Positions 1 through 6,263 of a DNA stretch of 11,575 bases are shown in pieces (within the stretch, counting starts at the first letter, position 1; every line of letters begins with the position of its first letter). Location of the stretch: NCBI GenBank assembly GCA_023259235.1, contig JAHFQQ010000092.1:1-11575 (forward strand). The letters run 5' to 3'. The notes beneath the pieces were generated by a model that did no database searches, was not told the DNA's origin, and saw only the letters and a list, made by a program, of their open reading frames with translations. This DNA comes from Polaromonas sp. GTDB lineage: Bacteria; Pseudomonadota; Gammaproteobacteria; Burkholderiales; Burkholderiaceae_C. Position numbers and translations under genes: made by a program.

Positions 1-206
1 TGGACCGCGATCCGGCTGAAAACCTGCTTTATGGCGCGGGCATCCACGTCTGTCCGGGCGCCGCGCTGGCCCGCATGGAAATGCGCGTGGCCATGGAGGC
101 GCTGCTTGAGCATACGGGCGGGGTCGAACTGATCGCGGACAAGCCGCCGACCAACGCGGTATATCCCGGCAGCGGCTTTGCAACTTTGCCGCTGCGTATC
201 CGGTAG
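1..206 (+). CDS. Cytochrome P450, C-terminal end (5' part outside window)
   Basis: The reading frame starting at base 3 is open from the window edge to a TAG at 204-206 and gives 67 residues. It contains the P450 haem-ligand signature YGAGIHVCPGAALAR, matching the family pattern F/Y-G-x-G-x-H-x-C-x-G-x-x-L-A-R; the axial cysteine is the 17th visible residue (codon at 51-53). What follows is as expected for a P450 tail: the L helix after the cysteine, then a short beta region ending GFATLPLRIR. P450s are haem monooxygenases; the soluble bacterial class normally takes electrons from a ferredoxin, but neither partner nor substrate can be read from this fragment. No start codon is in the window, so the gene must extend leftwards by roughly 330 codons if of usual size. 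It converges on ruvC with only 21 bases between the stops, and I see no hairpin terminator there. Family assignment is secure; substrate is unknown. Confidence 0.93.
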   Translation, partial: DRDPAENLLYGAGIHVCPGAALARMEMRVAMEALLEHTGGVELIADKPPTNAVYPGSGFATLPLRIR

Positions 207-227
207 GTGCGCACCTGCTTCAGGGCG

Positions 228-767
228 TCAGCGACTCCGCCCCGACCGGTAGCGGTGGCCGCCTGTGCCGGCCGCCTCGGCCAGGCGCGCCATGGCGGTG
301 CCCGCATGGGCGTGGGTGATGGCCAGGCCCAGCGCGTCGGCGGCGTCCTTGCCAGGCGGTGCCGGCAGCCTGAGCAGGCGCATCACCATTTGCTGCACCT
401 CGGCCTTGCCGGCCTTGCCATAGCCCGCCACGGCCTTTTTCATCTGCAGCGCAGTGTATTCGGCAACCGGCAGGTCGCAGCAAACCAGCCCCGTCACGCA
501 GGCGCCGCGCGCCTGGCCCAGCAGCAGCGTAGCCTGCGGGTTGACGTTTACAAAGACAATTTCCACCGAGGCCAGATCGGGCTGGTAGCGTTGCACCACC
601 TCGCGCACGCCGTCAAACAGCACCTTCAGGCGCGCCGGCAGATTGCGTGTGTCCAGTTGCGTGGTCTTGATGGTGCCGCTGGCCACGTAGGTCAAATGGG
701 GGCCGTTCGCATCGATCACGCCAAAGCCGGTGATCTGCAGGCCAGGGTCAATGCCAAGGATTCTCAT
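228..767 (-). CDS. ruvC: Holliday junction resolvase RuvC
   Basis: A 179-residue protein of typical RuvC length (E. coli RuvC is 173). It begins MRILGIDPGL, carrying the first catalytic Asp (D7). The second acidic site is E69 in SVEIVFVNVNP, followed by the hallmark ATLLLGQARG. The last acidic pair is D141 and D144 in GKDAADALGLAITH. All four acidic residues expected of the RNase H-like fold are present. RuvC cuts four-way DNA junctions symmetrically, working with the RuvAB branch-migration motor in recombinational repair. The C-terminal ~20 residues are Arg/Gly-rich and probably disordered. It is the last gene of the minus-strand block, 68 bases after mtgA; no ruvA or ruvB is in the window on this side. 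The Shine-Dalgarno is weak, but the start is fixed by the conserved N-terminus. Confidence 0.97.
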   Translation of the reverse strand: MRILGIDPGLQITGFGVIDANGPHLTYVASGTIKTTQLDTRNLPARLKVLFDGVREVVQRYQPDLASVEIVFVNVNPQATLLLGQARGACVTGLVCCDLPVAEYTALQMKKAVAGYGKAGKAEVQQMVMRLLRLPAPPGKDAADALGLAITHAHAGTAMARLAEAAGTGGHRYRSGRSR

Positions 768-775
768 GCTACCAG

Positions 776-784
776 TTCAATAGC
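776..784 (-). repeat. GCTATTGAA half-palindrome just upstream of ruvC
   Basis: On the minus strand the bases just before the ruvC start read AGCTATTGAAC. The same 9-mer GCTATTGAA occurs in two other intergenic spots (7477-7485 and 10438-10446), both within inverted repeats. Here only one arm is evident. I recall comparable short A/T-rich palindromes built on GCTATT/ATAGC being common between genes in Comamonadaceae; that is memory, not a search result. Confidence 0.4.
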
Positions 785-835
785 TAACCATGCTTGTTGA
801 GCGTGGGCTGGTGGCCAAAATATTGGTAAAAATAG

Positions 836-1582
836 TCAAGGAAGCTCCACGTCGCCCATGCGCGCCGTGATGGTGCCGGCGCGCGCAGCGAGGTAACCCG
901 AATTGCCGTGGGTTTCAAAATACCGCGGCCGCGGCAGCATCACGGCGAGGCGGGCGGCCTCGTAGGCGGTCAGTTTGGCGGCGCTCTTGCGGTAGTAGTG
1001 CTGGGCGGCGGCTTCCGCGCCAAAAATGCCTTCGCCCCACTCCACGCTGTTGAGGTAAATTTCCAGAATGCGCTGCTTGCCCAGCAGCGATTCGAGCAAT
1101 AGCGTGAGCACCAGTTCCTGGCCTTTGCGCAGCAGCGTGCGCTCGCCCGAAAGAAACAGGTTTTTGGCCAGTTGCTGCGTGATGGTGGAGCCGCCAACAA
1201 TTTTGGGTGCCTTCACGGCGGGCATGGTTCGTTGGGTGGAGGTCCGGCTGGCTGATTTTTCCGCGCGCTGCTCGGCTTGGGCATTTTTCTCCCAGGCCTT
1301 TTCAAGCGCCGCCATGTCCACGCCGTCGTGCTCGACGAAACTGGCGTCTTCCGAGGCAATCACCGCGCGTTTCAGGTTGTCCGGCAAAGCGCTGTAGGGC
1401 ACCCACTGCTGATGCCATTTCAGCGTTCCCGTGCGCTTGGCGATGAGGTAGGCCTCGGAGCGCTGAAAGGTGGTTGACTCGGGGTTGAGCACGATCATGG
1501 CGGCGATGCGCGCGACAAAATAAAGCTGCAGCGACAGCCCGGCCAGCAGCACCAGACCCAGCAGCCTGAGCAATGACTTCAT
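836..1582 (-). CDS. mtgA: Monofunctional biosynthetic peptidoglycan transglycosylase MtgA
   Basis: A 248-residue protein starting MKSLLRLLG. The frame stays open upstream to 1729, but that extra stretch lies over the aroE 3' end and has no family resemblance, so the start at 1582, 13 bases after the aroE stop, is preferred. Residues 4-32 form a single N-terminal membrane anchor. The GT51 domain follows: catalytic Glu78 in the ASEDASFVEHDG motif, then GGSTITQQLAKNLFL (130-144), ERTLLRKGQE, and the EIYLNSVEWGEGIFG block (174-188). It has no transpeptidase domain, so it polymerises lipid II into glycan strands without cross-linking. Between the first and second motifs, about residues 100-128, sits a Lys/Ala/Gln/Ser/Thr-rich insertion longer than I remember for the family. 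The Shine-Dalgarno is weak, suggesting translational coupling to aroE. Confidence 0.95.
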   Translation of the reverse strand: MKSLLRLLGLVLLAGLSLQLYFVARIAAMIVLNPESTTFQRSEAYLIAKRTGTLKWHQQWVPYSALPDNLKRAVIASEDASFVEHDGVDMAALEKAWEKNAQAEQRAEKSASRTSTQRTMPAVKAPKIVGGSTITQQLAKNLFLSGERTLLRKGQELVLTLLLESLLGKQRILEIYLNSVEWGEGIFGAEAAAQHYYRKSAAKLTAYEAARLAVMLPRPRYFETHGNSGYLAARAGTITARMGDVELP

Positions 1583-1595
1583 GGGAGCCGTGCTT

Positions 1596-2450
1596 TCATG
1601 GCAGGCGCGCCAGAAGTTCCCGCAGCACTTGCGCGGAAGGCGGGCGCACCTGGCGCCACAAGGCAAACGCCTCGGCGGCCTGCTCCACCAGCATGCCCAG
1701 GCCGTCACGCGGCGTTGCGCCGCATTCACGCGCCCAGGTCATGAACGCCGCCGCGGCAGGTCCGTACATCATGTCGTAAGCCAGCGCGCCGGGCTTTAGG
1801 ACGCGGCTCTCAACCGGCGCGCCAGCACCCGCCAGGCTGCTTGCGCTCGCGTTGATAATCACATCGAAATAGCCATTCAGCCCTTGTAGATCATGCACAA
1901 GCAGCTCTGTTTTTTGTAGTACGTCCTGCAATGAAGGGTGCGCCCTGTGGCGCGCCGCCAGCGCCTCGGCCGTGGCCCGGGTGCGATTGGCCAGCACCAG
2001 CCGGCGTGGCTGCGCCGCCAGCAAAGGGCCCAGCGCGCCTGCGGCAGCACCACCTGCGCCAATGAGGAGCAGATCGCGTCCGGCCAGCGATACCCCTGCG
2101 TTGTCCTGAATGTCGCGGACCAGCCCCACGCCGTCGGTGTTGTCGGCGTGGATCGCCGCGCCGCCAAGCACCAGGGTGTTGGCGGCCTGCGCCAGTTGCG
2201 CCCTGTCGGTTTGTGTGCCGGCCGCCCGGAAAGCCTCGAACTTGAATGGAACCGTGACGTTGCAGCCGCGCGCGCCGCTTTTAATCAGTTGCGCCAGTGT
2301 GGCAGCAAAACCATCGAGCGGCGTCGGCAAGCGCTGGTACTGCAGATTCTGGCCTGTCAGTTCGGCAAAACGCGCATGAATCAGCGGCGACTGGCTGTGC
2401 TCAACCGGGTTGCCCAGTACGTAATACCGGTCCATGCTATTCGTGTTCAT
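1596..2450 (-). CDS. aroE: Shikimate dehydrogenase (NADP+)
   Basis: A 284-residue protein of normal AroE size. The N-terminal substrate domain shows SQSPLIHARF (20-29), GCNVTVPFK with catalytic Lys70, and NTDGVG with catalytic Asp106. The Rossmann domain has the dinucleotide loop GAGGAAAG (131-138) and NRT (155-157), the usual site recognising the NADP 2'-phosphate. DMMYGP and DGLGMLVEQAAEAF near the C-terminus are also characteristic. It reduces 3-dehydroshikimate to shikimate, the fourth step towards chorismate and aromatic amino acids. The start at 2450 follows the TonB-like gene by 35 bases; an alternative ATG five codons in (2435) would begin MDRYYVLGNP and fits the conserved N-terminus equally well. 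Neither has a strong Shine-Dalgarno. mtgA follows 13 bases downstream on the same strand. Confidence 0.97.
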   Translation of the reverse strand: MNTNSMDRYYVLGNPVEHSQSPLIHARFAELTGQNLQYQRLPTPLDGFAATLAQLIKSGARGCNVTVPFKFEAFRAAGTQTDRAQLAQAANTLVLGGAAIHADNTDGVGLVRDIQDNAGVSLAGRDLLLIGAGGAAAGALGPLLAAQPRRLVLANRTRATAEALAARHRAHPSLQDVLQKTELLVHDLQGLNGYFDVIINASASSLAGAGAPVESRVLKPGALAYDMMYGPAAAAFMTWARECGATPRDGLGMLVEQAAEAFALWRQVRPPSAQVLRELLARLP

Positions 2451-2485
2451 GTCTGATGATCGTGCTTGTTCATGCGGACAAAGAT

Positions 2486-3334
2486 TCAGCGCTCGGTGAG
2501 CTGGGTCTCCAGGGTATCTTCGCGCGTGAATTTGAAGCGCGATACCACCACGATCTGGTCGGCCTTGCGGCGCATGGCATCGTTGAACCGGCTGAAAGGG
2601 GCGGTGCCCTGGACAATGCTTTGCGCGCGCCGGTCCAGCGTCAGGTTGCCCGAGGTCTGAACCACTTCGGTGTCCAGCACGCGGCCATCAAAATTGACCG
2701 TCACGATCATGGTGAGCGCGCCATACAGTTTTCTGCCCGCCTGCTGGGGAAAATTCACCGTGCCCTTGTCCTCGATCTTGCGGCGCAGCGCGTCGTAATA
2801 GACGGCATAAACCTCTTCGCGCGTGGCCGGGCTGATGTAGCGTTTTTTGGGCCGCGCGTTCTCTTCGTTGATGCGCCTTTCAATCTCGGCCAGCAGCTTG
2901 ACGAGCCGTCTGCGCTTTTCCTCGCGCCCGGTTTGCGCGGCGTCGTGGCTGGGCCGCGTCAGGTCCGGCGGCGGCATGGTGGCGAGCTGCTTTTTCAGGT
3001 GGGCCAGCAACTGGGTTTGCTGCTGCTGCAGCGACTCGATCTGGCGCTGCGCATCGTCCGCCGCGTCGCCCAGCGCCATCAGGGCCGAGGGCGGCAGTGG
3101 CGAGGTGGCACGGCCTTTTTCGAGCTCGCCACCGCCGGCCAGCGAGGCCTGCGCGATGGCCTTGGCAAAATCCGGCTTCTCACTGGATTTGGCGTTGACC
3201 AGAATTACCTCCAGCGGCGTGTCCTGAAACACGCGGTTGAAGCGCTCCGGATCGACAAAGCGCACGGTCAGCAGCACGGCATGAAAGGCGATCGAGACGC
3301 CCAGGGCAATTTGCAGTGTGCTGAGTGACTTCAC
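2486..3334 (-). CDS. TonB-family protein with coiled-coil midsection
   Basis: A 282-residue protein starting with GTG; an in-frame TAA lies four codons upstream, so this is the first possible start. Residues 8-26 form one N-terminal membrane anchor with a S14-x3-H18 pair, the same spacing as the functionally important Ser16/His20 in E. coli TonB. The middle (about 92-160) is rich in Gln, Lys, Arg and Glu and probably a coiled coil, broken by MPPPDLTRPS; it lacks the long Pro-Lys/Pro-Glu stretch of classical TonB. Residues 165-272 look like a TonB C-terminal domain: an amphipathic region (EEVYAVYYDALRRKIED), then YGALTMIVTVNFDGRVLDTEVVQTSGN with the G-x-V pattern, and a final strand VVSRFKFTRED. 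TonB proteins carry energy from ExbB/ExbD to outer-membrane transporters, but no exbB, exbD or receptor is nearby, so its partner is unknown. It sits 42 bases after the RNB gene and 35 before aroE. Confidence 0.8.
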   Translation of the reverse strand: MKSLSTLQIALGVSIAFHAVLLTVRFVDPERFNRVFQDTPLEVILVNAKSSEKPDFAKAIAQASLAGGGELEKGRATSPLPPSALMALGDAADDAQRQIESLQQQQTQLLAHLKKQLATMPPPDLTRPSHDAAQTGREEKRRRLVKLLAEIERRINEENARPKKRYISPATREEVYAVYYDALRRKIEDKGTVNFPQQAGRKLYGALTMIVTVNFDGRVLDTEVVQTSGNLTLDRRAQSIVQGTAPFSRFNDAMRRKADQIVVVSRFKFTREDTLETQLTER

Positions 3335-3376
3335 GGCGCTTGATTATCGCGGTATGTGCGGCCTCTGAACGGCAGC

Positions 3377-5440
3377 TCAGATCGCGGCGGCGAGCGGGTC
3401 CGCCGCATCCGCCGCGGGCTCATTGACATCGACCGCGATCGCGATCGGACCGGCGCCCATGTCGGCCTCGCCGTCGTCTTCATCCGTGGCTGGCGTGGAT
3501 TCATCGGCCACCGCATCCAGCCGCTCCGTGACCGCGCCCGAGATGTCCAGCGTGATCTCGTCAATCGCGCCCAGCCTGACCCGCACTTTGGTGCCACGCG
3601 GCAAGCCCTGCGCGCCCAGGGCCGGCAAGACCAGCGGCAACTCGTCGGCGCGCACCAGATTGTCCTTGAAGGCGGTTGCGGTCAGCTCGGCAATGCCGTT
3701 TTGCTGCAGGTATTTAAGCGTCCAGTAGCGCTCGATGCCGGCCTGAAAGGCGTTGTAGGCGCTGTAAGCGGCGTCAAAACCGGAAATGATGGAAAAGAGT
3801 TCGGCATCTTTTGGCTTGAAGGGCGCGACCAGCGCGGCGCTGCGGCCATGGCGCACGCACGCGATGATCTGCCACTGATTGACCAGATCGGTGTAGCGGC
3901 GCAACGGCGAGGTGCTCCAGACATAACTTTTCACGCCGATACCGGCGTGCGGCAGCGCCCTGGTGCCCATGCGCACCTTCACGCCGGGTGCCAGGCTCGC
4001 CTGACTGCGGTAAATCCCCGGCACGCCATGCTCGGCCAGCCATTGGCCCCAGGTGCTGTTGGCCAGAATCATGGCTTCGGCAACGATCAGATCCAGCGGC
4101 GCGCCGCGCTGTCGCGTGCTGATGCCGACCGTCTCGTCGCCTTGCGGCTCCTGTCCCGGCGGGTTGTCGAGTTTGAAGTTGTAGTCGGGCCGGTTGAAGT
4201 TCTCGGGCTTGCCGCGCACCACTTCGCGCCGGGCCTTGAAGTGTTTCGCCAGCCGGTGCAAAAAGGTCAGTTCCACGCCCCACTGCACGCCAGTTGGGGG
4301 ACTGACCTGGGCAGCTTCGAAAAAGGCCTCGGTGAAGGTGTTGTCAAGCGTGTCGTGGCGCAGGTTGCTGATGATCGGCACCTGCTCCAGCCGGGTGCTG
4401 CTGCCGCTGATCTCCAGCGAGGCTTCGTCCAGCGTGAGGTACAGCGACAGGGCAGGGCAGTTGCGGCCTTCCTGCAGGGTGTAGCGTTCCACAATCTCGT
4501 CGGGCAGCATGGTCAGCTTGTAGCCCGGCATATAGACAGTGGAAAGGCGCGACCGCCCGACGGCGTCGACCGCGCTGCCCGGCTGGAGGGCCAGGCCGGG
4601 CGCGGCGATATGAATGCCCAGCGTGACGGTGCCGCTGCCCAGGCCCCGCACCGACAAGGCGTCGTCAATCTCGGTGGTGGCGGAATCGTCAATGGAAAAC
4701 GCGCTTACATCGGCCAGCGGCAACTCGTCCGTCACCTCGGGTGCCTGCAGCGCCGGAAAGGCCGTGCCCCTGGGAAAGTTTTCAAACAGGAAGCGCTTCC
4801 AGTGGAACTGGTAGGGCGATGCAATGGCTCCGGCTTTTTGCAGCAAGTCCAGCGGAGCCATGCGGGTGGCGCGGGAGGCTTGCACCACGGCCTTATACCC
4901 GGCGCTGTTCTTGTCGGGCTTGAACAGGATTTTGTAAAGCTGTTCGCGCACCGGGTCCGGGCATTGGCCCTGGCTCAGCGCCTCGGCCCAGGCAGTGATT
5001 TGCGCGGCGACCTGTTTTTTCTTTTCGATGGCGGCCAGGGCTTGCTGCAATATTTCTGCGGGCGCCTTTTTGAAGCGGCCCTTGCCGGCCCGGCGGAAAT
5101 AATGCGGGGCCTGGTACAGGCAGAACAAGGCGGCGGCTTGCTGTTCAACGGAAGCCGGCCTGGAAGCGTCGGAGCTGAAATAGTCACGCGCCAGATCGGC
5201 AAAACCGAACTCGTCGTCGCTGGCAAATTCCCATGCCAGTTCCAGCTCGATCTCCGCGCCCAGACTCTGCCCCGTGGCCAGCAGTTCGGCCGGCGCGGGT
5301 TTTTCAAACCGCAGCAGCGCATTGGCGGCCTTGACCTTGACGCGCTTGCCCGAGTCCAGTTCGACCTGCAGCGATGCGTCGGTTTCCGACAGTATCCGTC
5401 CGGCCAGGAACTTGCCGGTTTCTTCAAACAATACAAACAT
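3377..5440 (-). CDS. RNase II/RNase R-family 3'-5' exoribonuclease (RNB domain)
   Basis: A 687-residue protein. Residues 1-235 form a poorly conserved N-terminal region that begins with a small beta-rich part and lacks an obvious classical cold-shock signature. The RNB catalytic domain spans roughly 245-570: the metal site SIDDSATTEIDDALSV has Asp251, Asp259 and Asp260 matching RNase II Asp201, Asp209 and Asp210, with Glu257 where E. coli has Asp207. Further motifs are STVYMPGYKLTMLPDEI (300-316), VAEAMILAN (453-461) and STSPLRRYTDLVNQWQI (509-525), which holds the catalytic arginine. Residues 585-640 could be a short S1-like strand region, followed by an acidic, Ala-rich tail (641-687). Such enzymes degrade single-stranded RNA processively to nucleoside monophosphates. 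The variant motif resembles what I remember of plastid/cyanobacterial RNR-like enzymes, so I leave rnb/rnr unassigned. It lies 26 bases after the yqiA-like gene. Confidence 0.92.
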   Translation of the reverse strand: MFVLFEETGKFLAGRILSETDASLQVELDSGKRVKVKAANALLRFEKPAPAELLATGQSLGAEIELELAWEFASDDEFGFADLARDYFSSDASRPASVEQQAAALFCLYQAPHYFRRAGKGRFKKAPAEILQQALAAIEKKKQVAAQITAWAEALSQGQCPDPVREQLYKILFKPDKNSAGYKAVVQASRATRMAPLDLLQKAGAIASPYQFHWKRFLFENFPRGTAFPALQAPEVTDELPLADVSAFSIDDSATTEIDDALSVRGLGSGTVTLGIHIAAPGLALQPGSAVDAVGRSRLSTVYMPGYKLTMLPDEIVERYTLQEGRNCPALSLYLTLDEASLEISGSSTRLEQVPIISNLRHDTLDNTFTEAFFEAAQVSPPTGVQWGVELTFLHRLAKHFKARREVVRGKPENFNRPDYNFKLDNPPGQEPQGDETVGISTRQRGAPLDLIVAEAMILANSTWGQWLAEHGVPGIYRSQASLAPGVKVRMGTRALPHAGIGVKSYVWSTSPLRRYTDLVNQWQIIACVRHGRSAALVAPFKPKDAELFSIISGFDAAYSAYNAFQAGIERYWTLKYLQQNGIAELTATAFKDNLVRADELPLVLPALGAQGLPRGTKVRVRLGAIDEITLDISGAVTERLDAVADESTPATDEDDGEADMGAGPIAIAVDVNEPAADAADPLAAAI

Positions 5441-5466
5441 GCGGTGAATTGTCCCACGCGGATTTA

Positions 5467-6051
5467 TCAGGGTAACCCAATAAATCCCAGGATCTCGTCG
5501 ATGTGCTCATCAAAGTCGCTGAGCGCATGGTTGCTGCCTTCGAGCAGTTTGATGCGCGCGCCAGCATAGCGGCGCGTCATCTCGCGCCAGTCGAGCAACT
5601 CGTCGCCCTTGGCGATGACAGCGAAAAGGCGCCCGGGCTGACGCAGCGGTCCGGCGTCGAGCGCGCGCAACTCCTCGATGAACTCCGGCCTGAAGAAAAA
5701 ATGATCGTCCGGGTTGTGCCAGCCGGTCTGCTCGCCGATGGATTGCGCCAGATCACGCGCCGGATCAACCGCCGGATTGAGCAACACCGCCAGGCAATCG
5801 GTCCGCTGCGCCACCCAGGTCGCATAGAACCCGCCCAGCGATGAGCCTATCACTGCCATCGTGTCACGCGGCCAGTCGGCGATGCCTTGCGTCACGAGCG
5901 CCATCGCCTCGCGCGGCGAGGCTGGCAACTGCGGGCACCACCAGGTGACGTCCGGGTGCTGCGCCCGTACCCGGGCGGCGACCTTTCGCGCCTTGGCCGA
6001 CTGCGGTGAGGAGCGGAAACCGTGGAGATAGAGCAAGTGGGAGGTGGGCAT
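5467..6051 (-). CDS. YqiA-type alpha/beta-hydrolase esterase
   Basis: A 194-residue single-domain alpha/beta-hydrolase, close to E. coli YqiA in size (193). It opens LLYLHGFRSSPQSAKA, the oxyanion-side HGF motif of the family. The nucleophile elbow GSSLGGFYA puts the catalytic serine at 71. The acid is probably Asp150 in AKGDELLDW and the base His175 in GSNHALSDF, all at expected spacing, so the triad is complete. There is no signal peptide, so it is cytoplasmic. YqiA has esterase activity on short acyl esters; the natural substrate is not known to me. It is the first gene of the minus-strand block, with a candidate promoter at 6135-6163 giving a leader of about 75 bases. The Shine-Dalgarno is weak; the start is chosen because HGF normally lies about ten residues in. 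Confidence 0.9.
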   Translation of the reverse strand: MPTSHLLYLHGFRSSPQSAKARKVAARVRAQHPDVTWWCPQLPASPREAMALVTQGIADWPRDTMAVIGSSLGGFYATWVAQRTDCLAVLLNPAVDPARDLAQSIGEQTGWHNPDDHFFFRPEFIEELRALDAGPLRQPGRLFAVIAKGDELLDWREMTRRYAGARIKLLEGSNHALSDFDEHIDEILGFIGLP

Positions 6052-6134
6052 GGCGCCATGTTAGACGCAGCCAGCCGCGCTGCGTTCGGGGTGCGGGCAT
6101 GGCGCCGCCGGAGCGGTCTGCTTGGGCATTCCGT

Positions 6135-6163
6135 TTTACAGATTGAAATAGCCCTTTTGTTAA
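6135..6163 (-). promoter_or_regulatory. Candidate sigma70 promoter for the minus-strand block
   Basis: On the minus strand, TTAACA (-35, 5/6 to TTGACA) lies at 6163-6158 and TGTAAA (-10, 4/6 to TATAAT) at 6140-6135, with a 17-base spacer. Transcription would start near 6128, about 75 bases before the yqiA-like start. Its -35 overlaps the -35 of the candidate rodA promoter on the other strand. Predicted by eye only. Confidence 0.5.
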
Positions 6164-6185
6164 CGCAAACAGGGCGTAGTATGCT
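6157..6185 (+). promoter_or_regulatory. Candidate sigma70 promoter for rodA
   Basis: TTGTTA (-35, 4/6) at 6157-6162, a 17-base spacer, and TATGCT (-10, 4/6) at 6180-6185. Transcription would start near 6192, giving a leader of about 70 bases to the preferred rodA ATG at 6264 and arguing against the in-frame ATG at 6186. An inverted repeat overlaps the -10. Predicted by eye only. Confidence 0.45.
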
Positions 6186-6200
6186 ATGTTACAAATAGCA
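6182..6200. repeat. Inverted repeat TGCTAT-N7-ATAGCA over the rodA -10 region
   Basis: TGCTAT (6182-6187) and ATAGCA (6195-6200) are perfect 6-bp inverted arms around a 7-base A/T-rich centre. The repeat begins inside the candidate -10 and covers the predicted start point, a position where a repressor operator could lie. It also resembles the GCTATT/ATAGC palindromes at 10437-10455, so it may simply be a member of a dispersed repeat family. Without a known regulator I cannot decide. Confidence 0.4.
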
Positions 6201-6263
6201 AACAATTACAGGTGCAATCGCACTCGGCGGTTCATCGCTGACCGGCTGGCCGATAATCGGCGC

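Noticed and set aside
1583..1729. An upstream start for mtgA adding 49 residues
   Set aside because: The added segment is a frame-shifted reading of the aroE 3' end and would put residues of no family likeness before the membrane anchor.
2840..3060. Repeat-like or CRISPR-like appearance from CTGCTGCTGCAG in the TonB-like gene
   Set aside because: It is an ordinary poly-Gln codon run within the predicted coiled coil. No evenly spaced repeats with unique spacers exist anywhere in the window.
2297..3328. A 343-codon + strand frame opposite aroE and the TonB-like gene
   Set aside because: It spans two real genes and their spacer in antisense, with no family features and no ribosome site.
3356..5569. 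A very long open frame (737 codons) on the + strand opposite the RNase gene
   Set aside because: It is antisense to a clear RNB protein and its translation is a low-complexity Arg/Gln/Gly/His-rich mixture without any domain. Long shadow frames are expected in high-GC DNA with G/C-rich third positions.
6186..6263. An upstream start for rodA adding 26 residues
   Set aside because: The added Arg/Asn-rich segment is unlike RodA N-termini and the ATG lies at or before the predicted transcription start.
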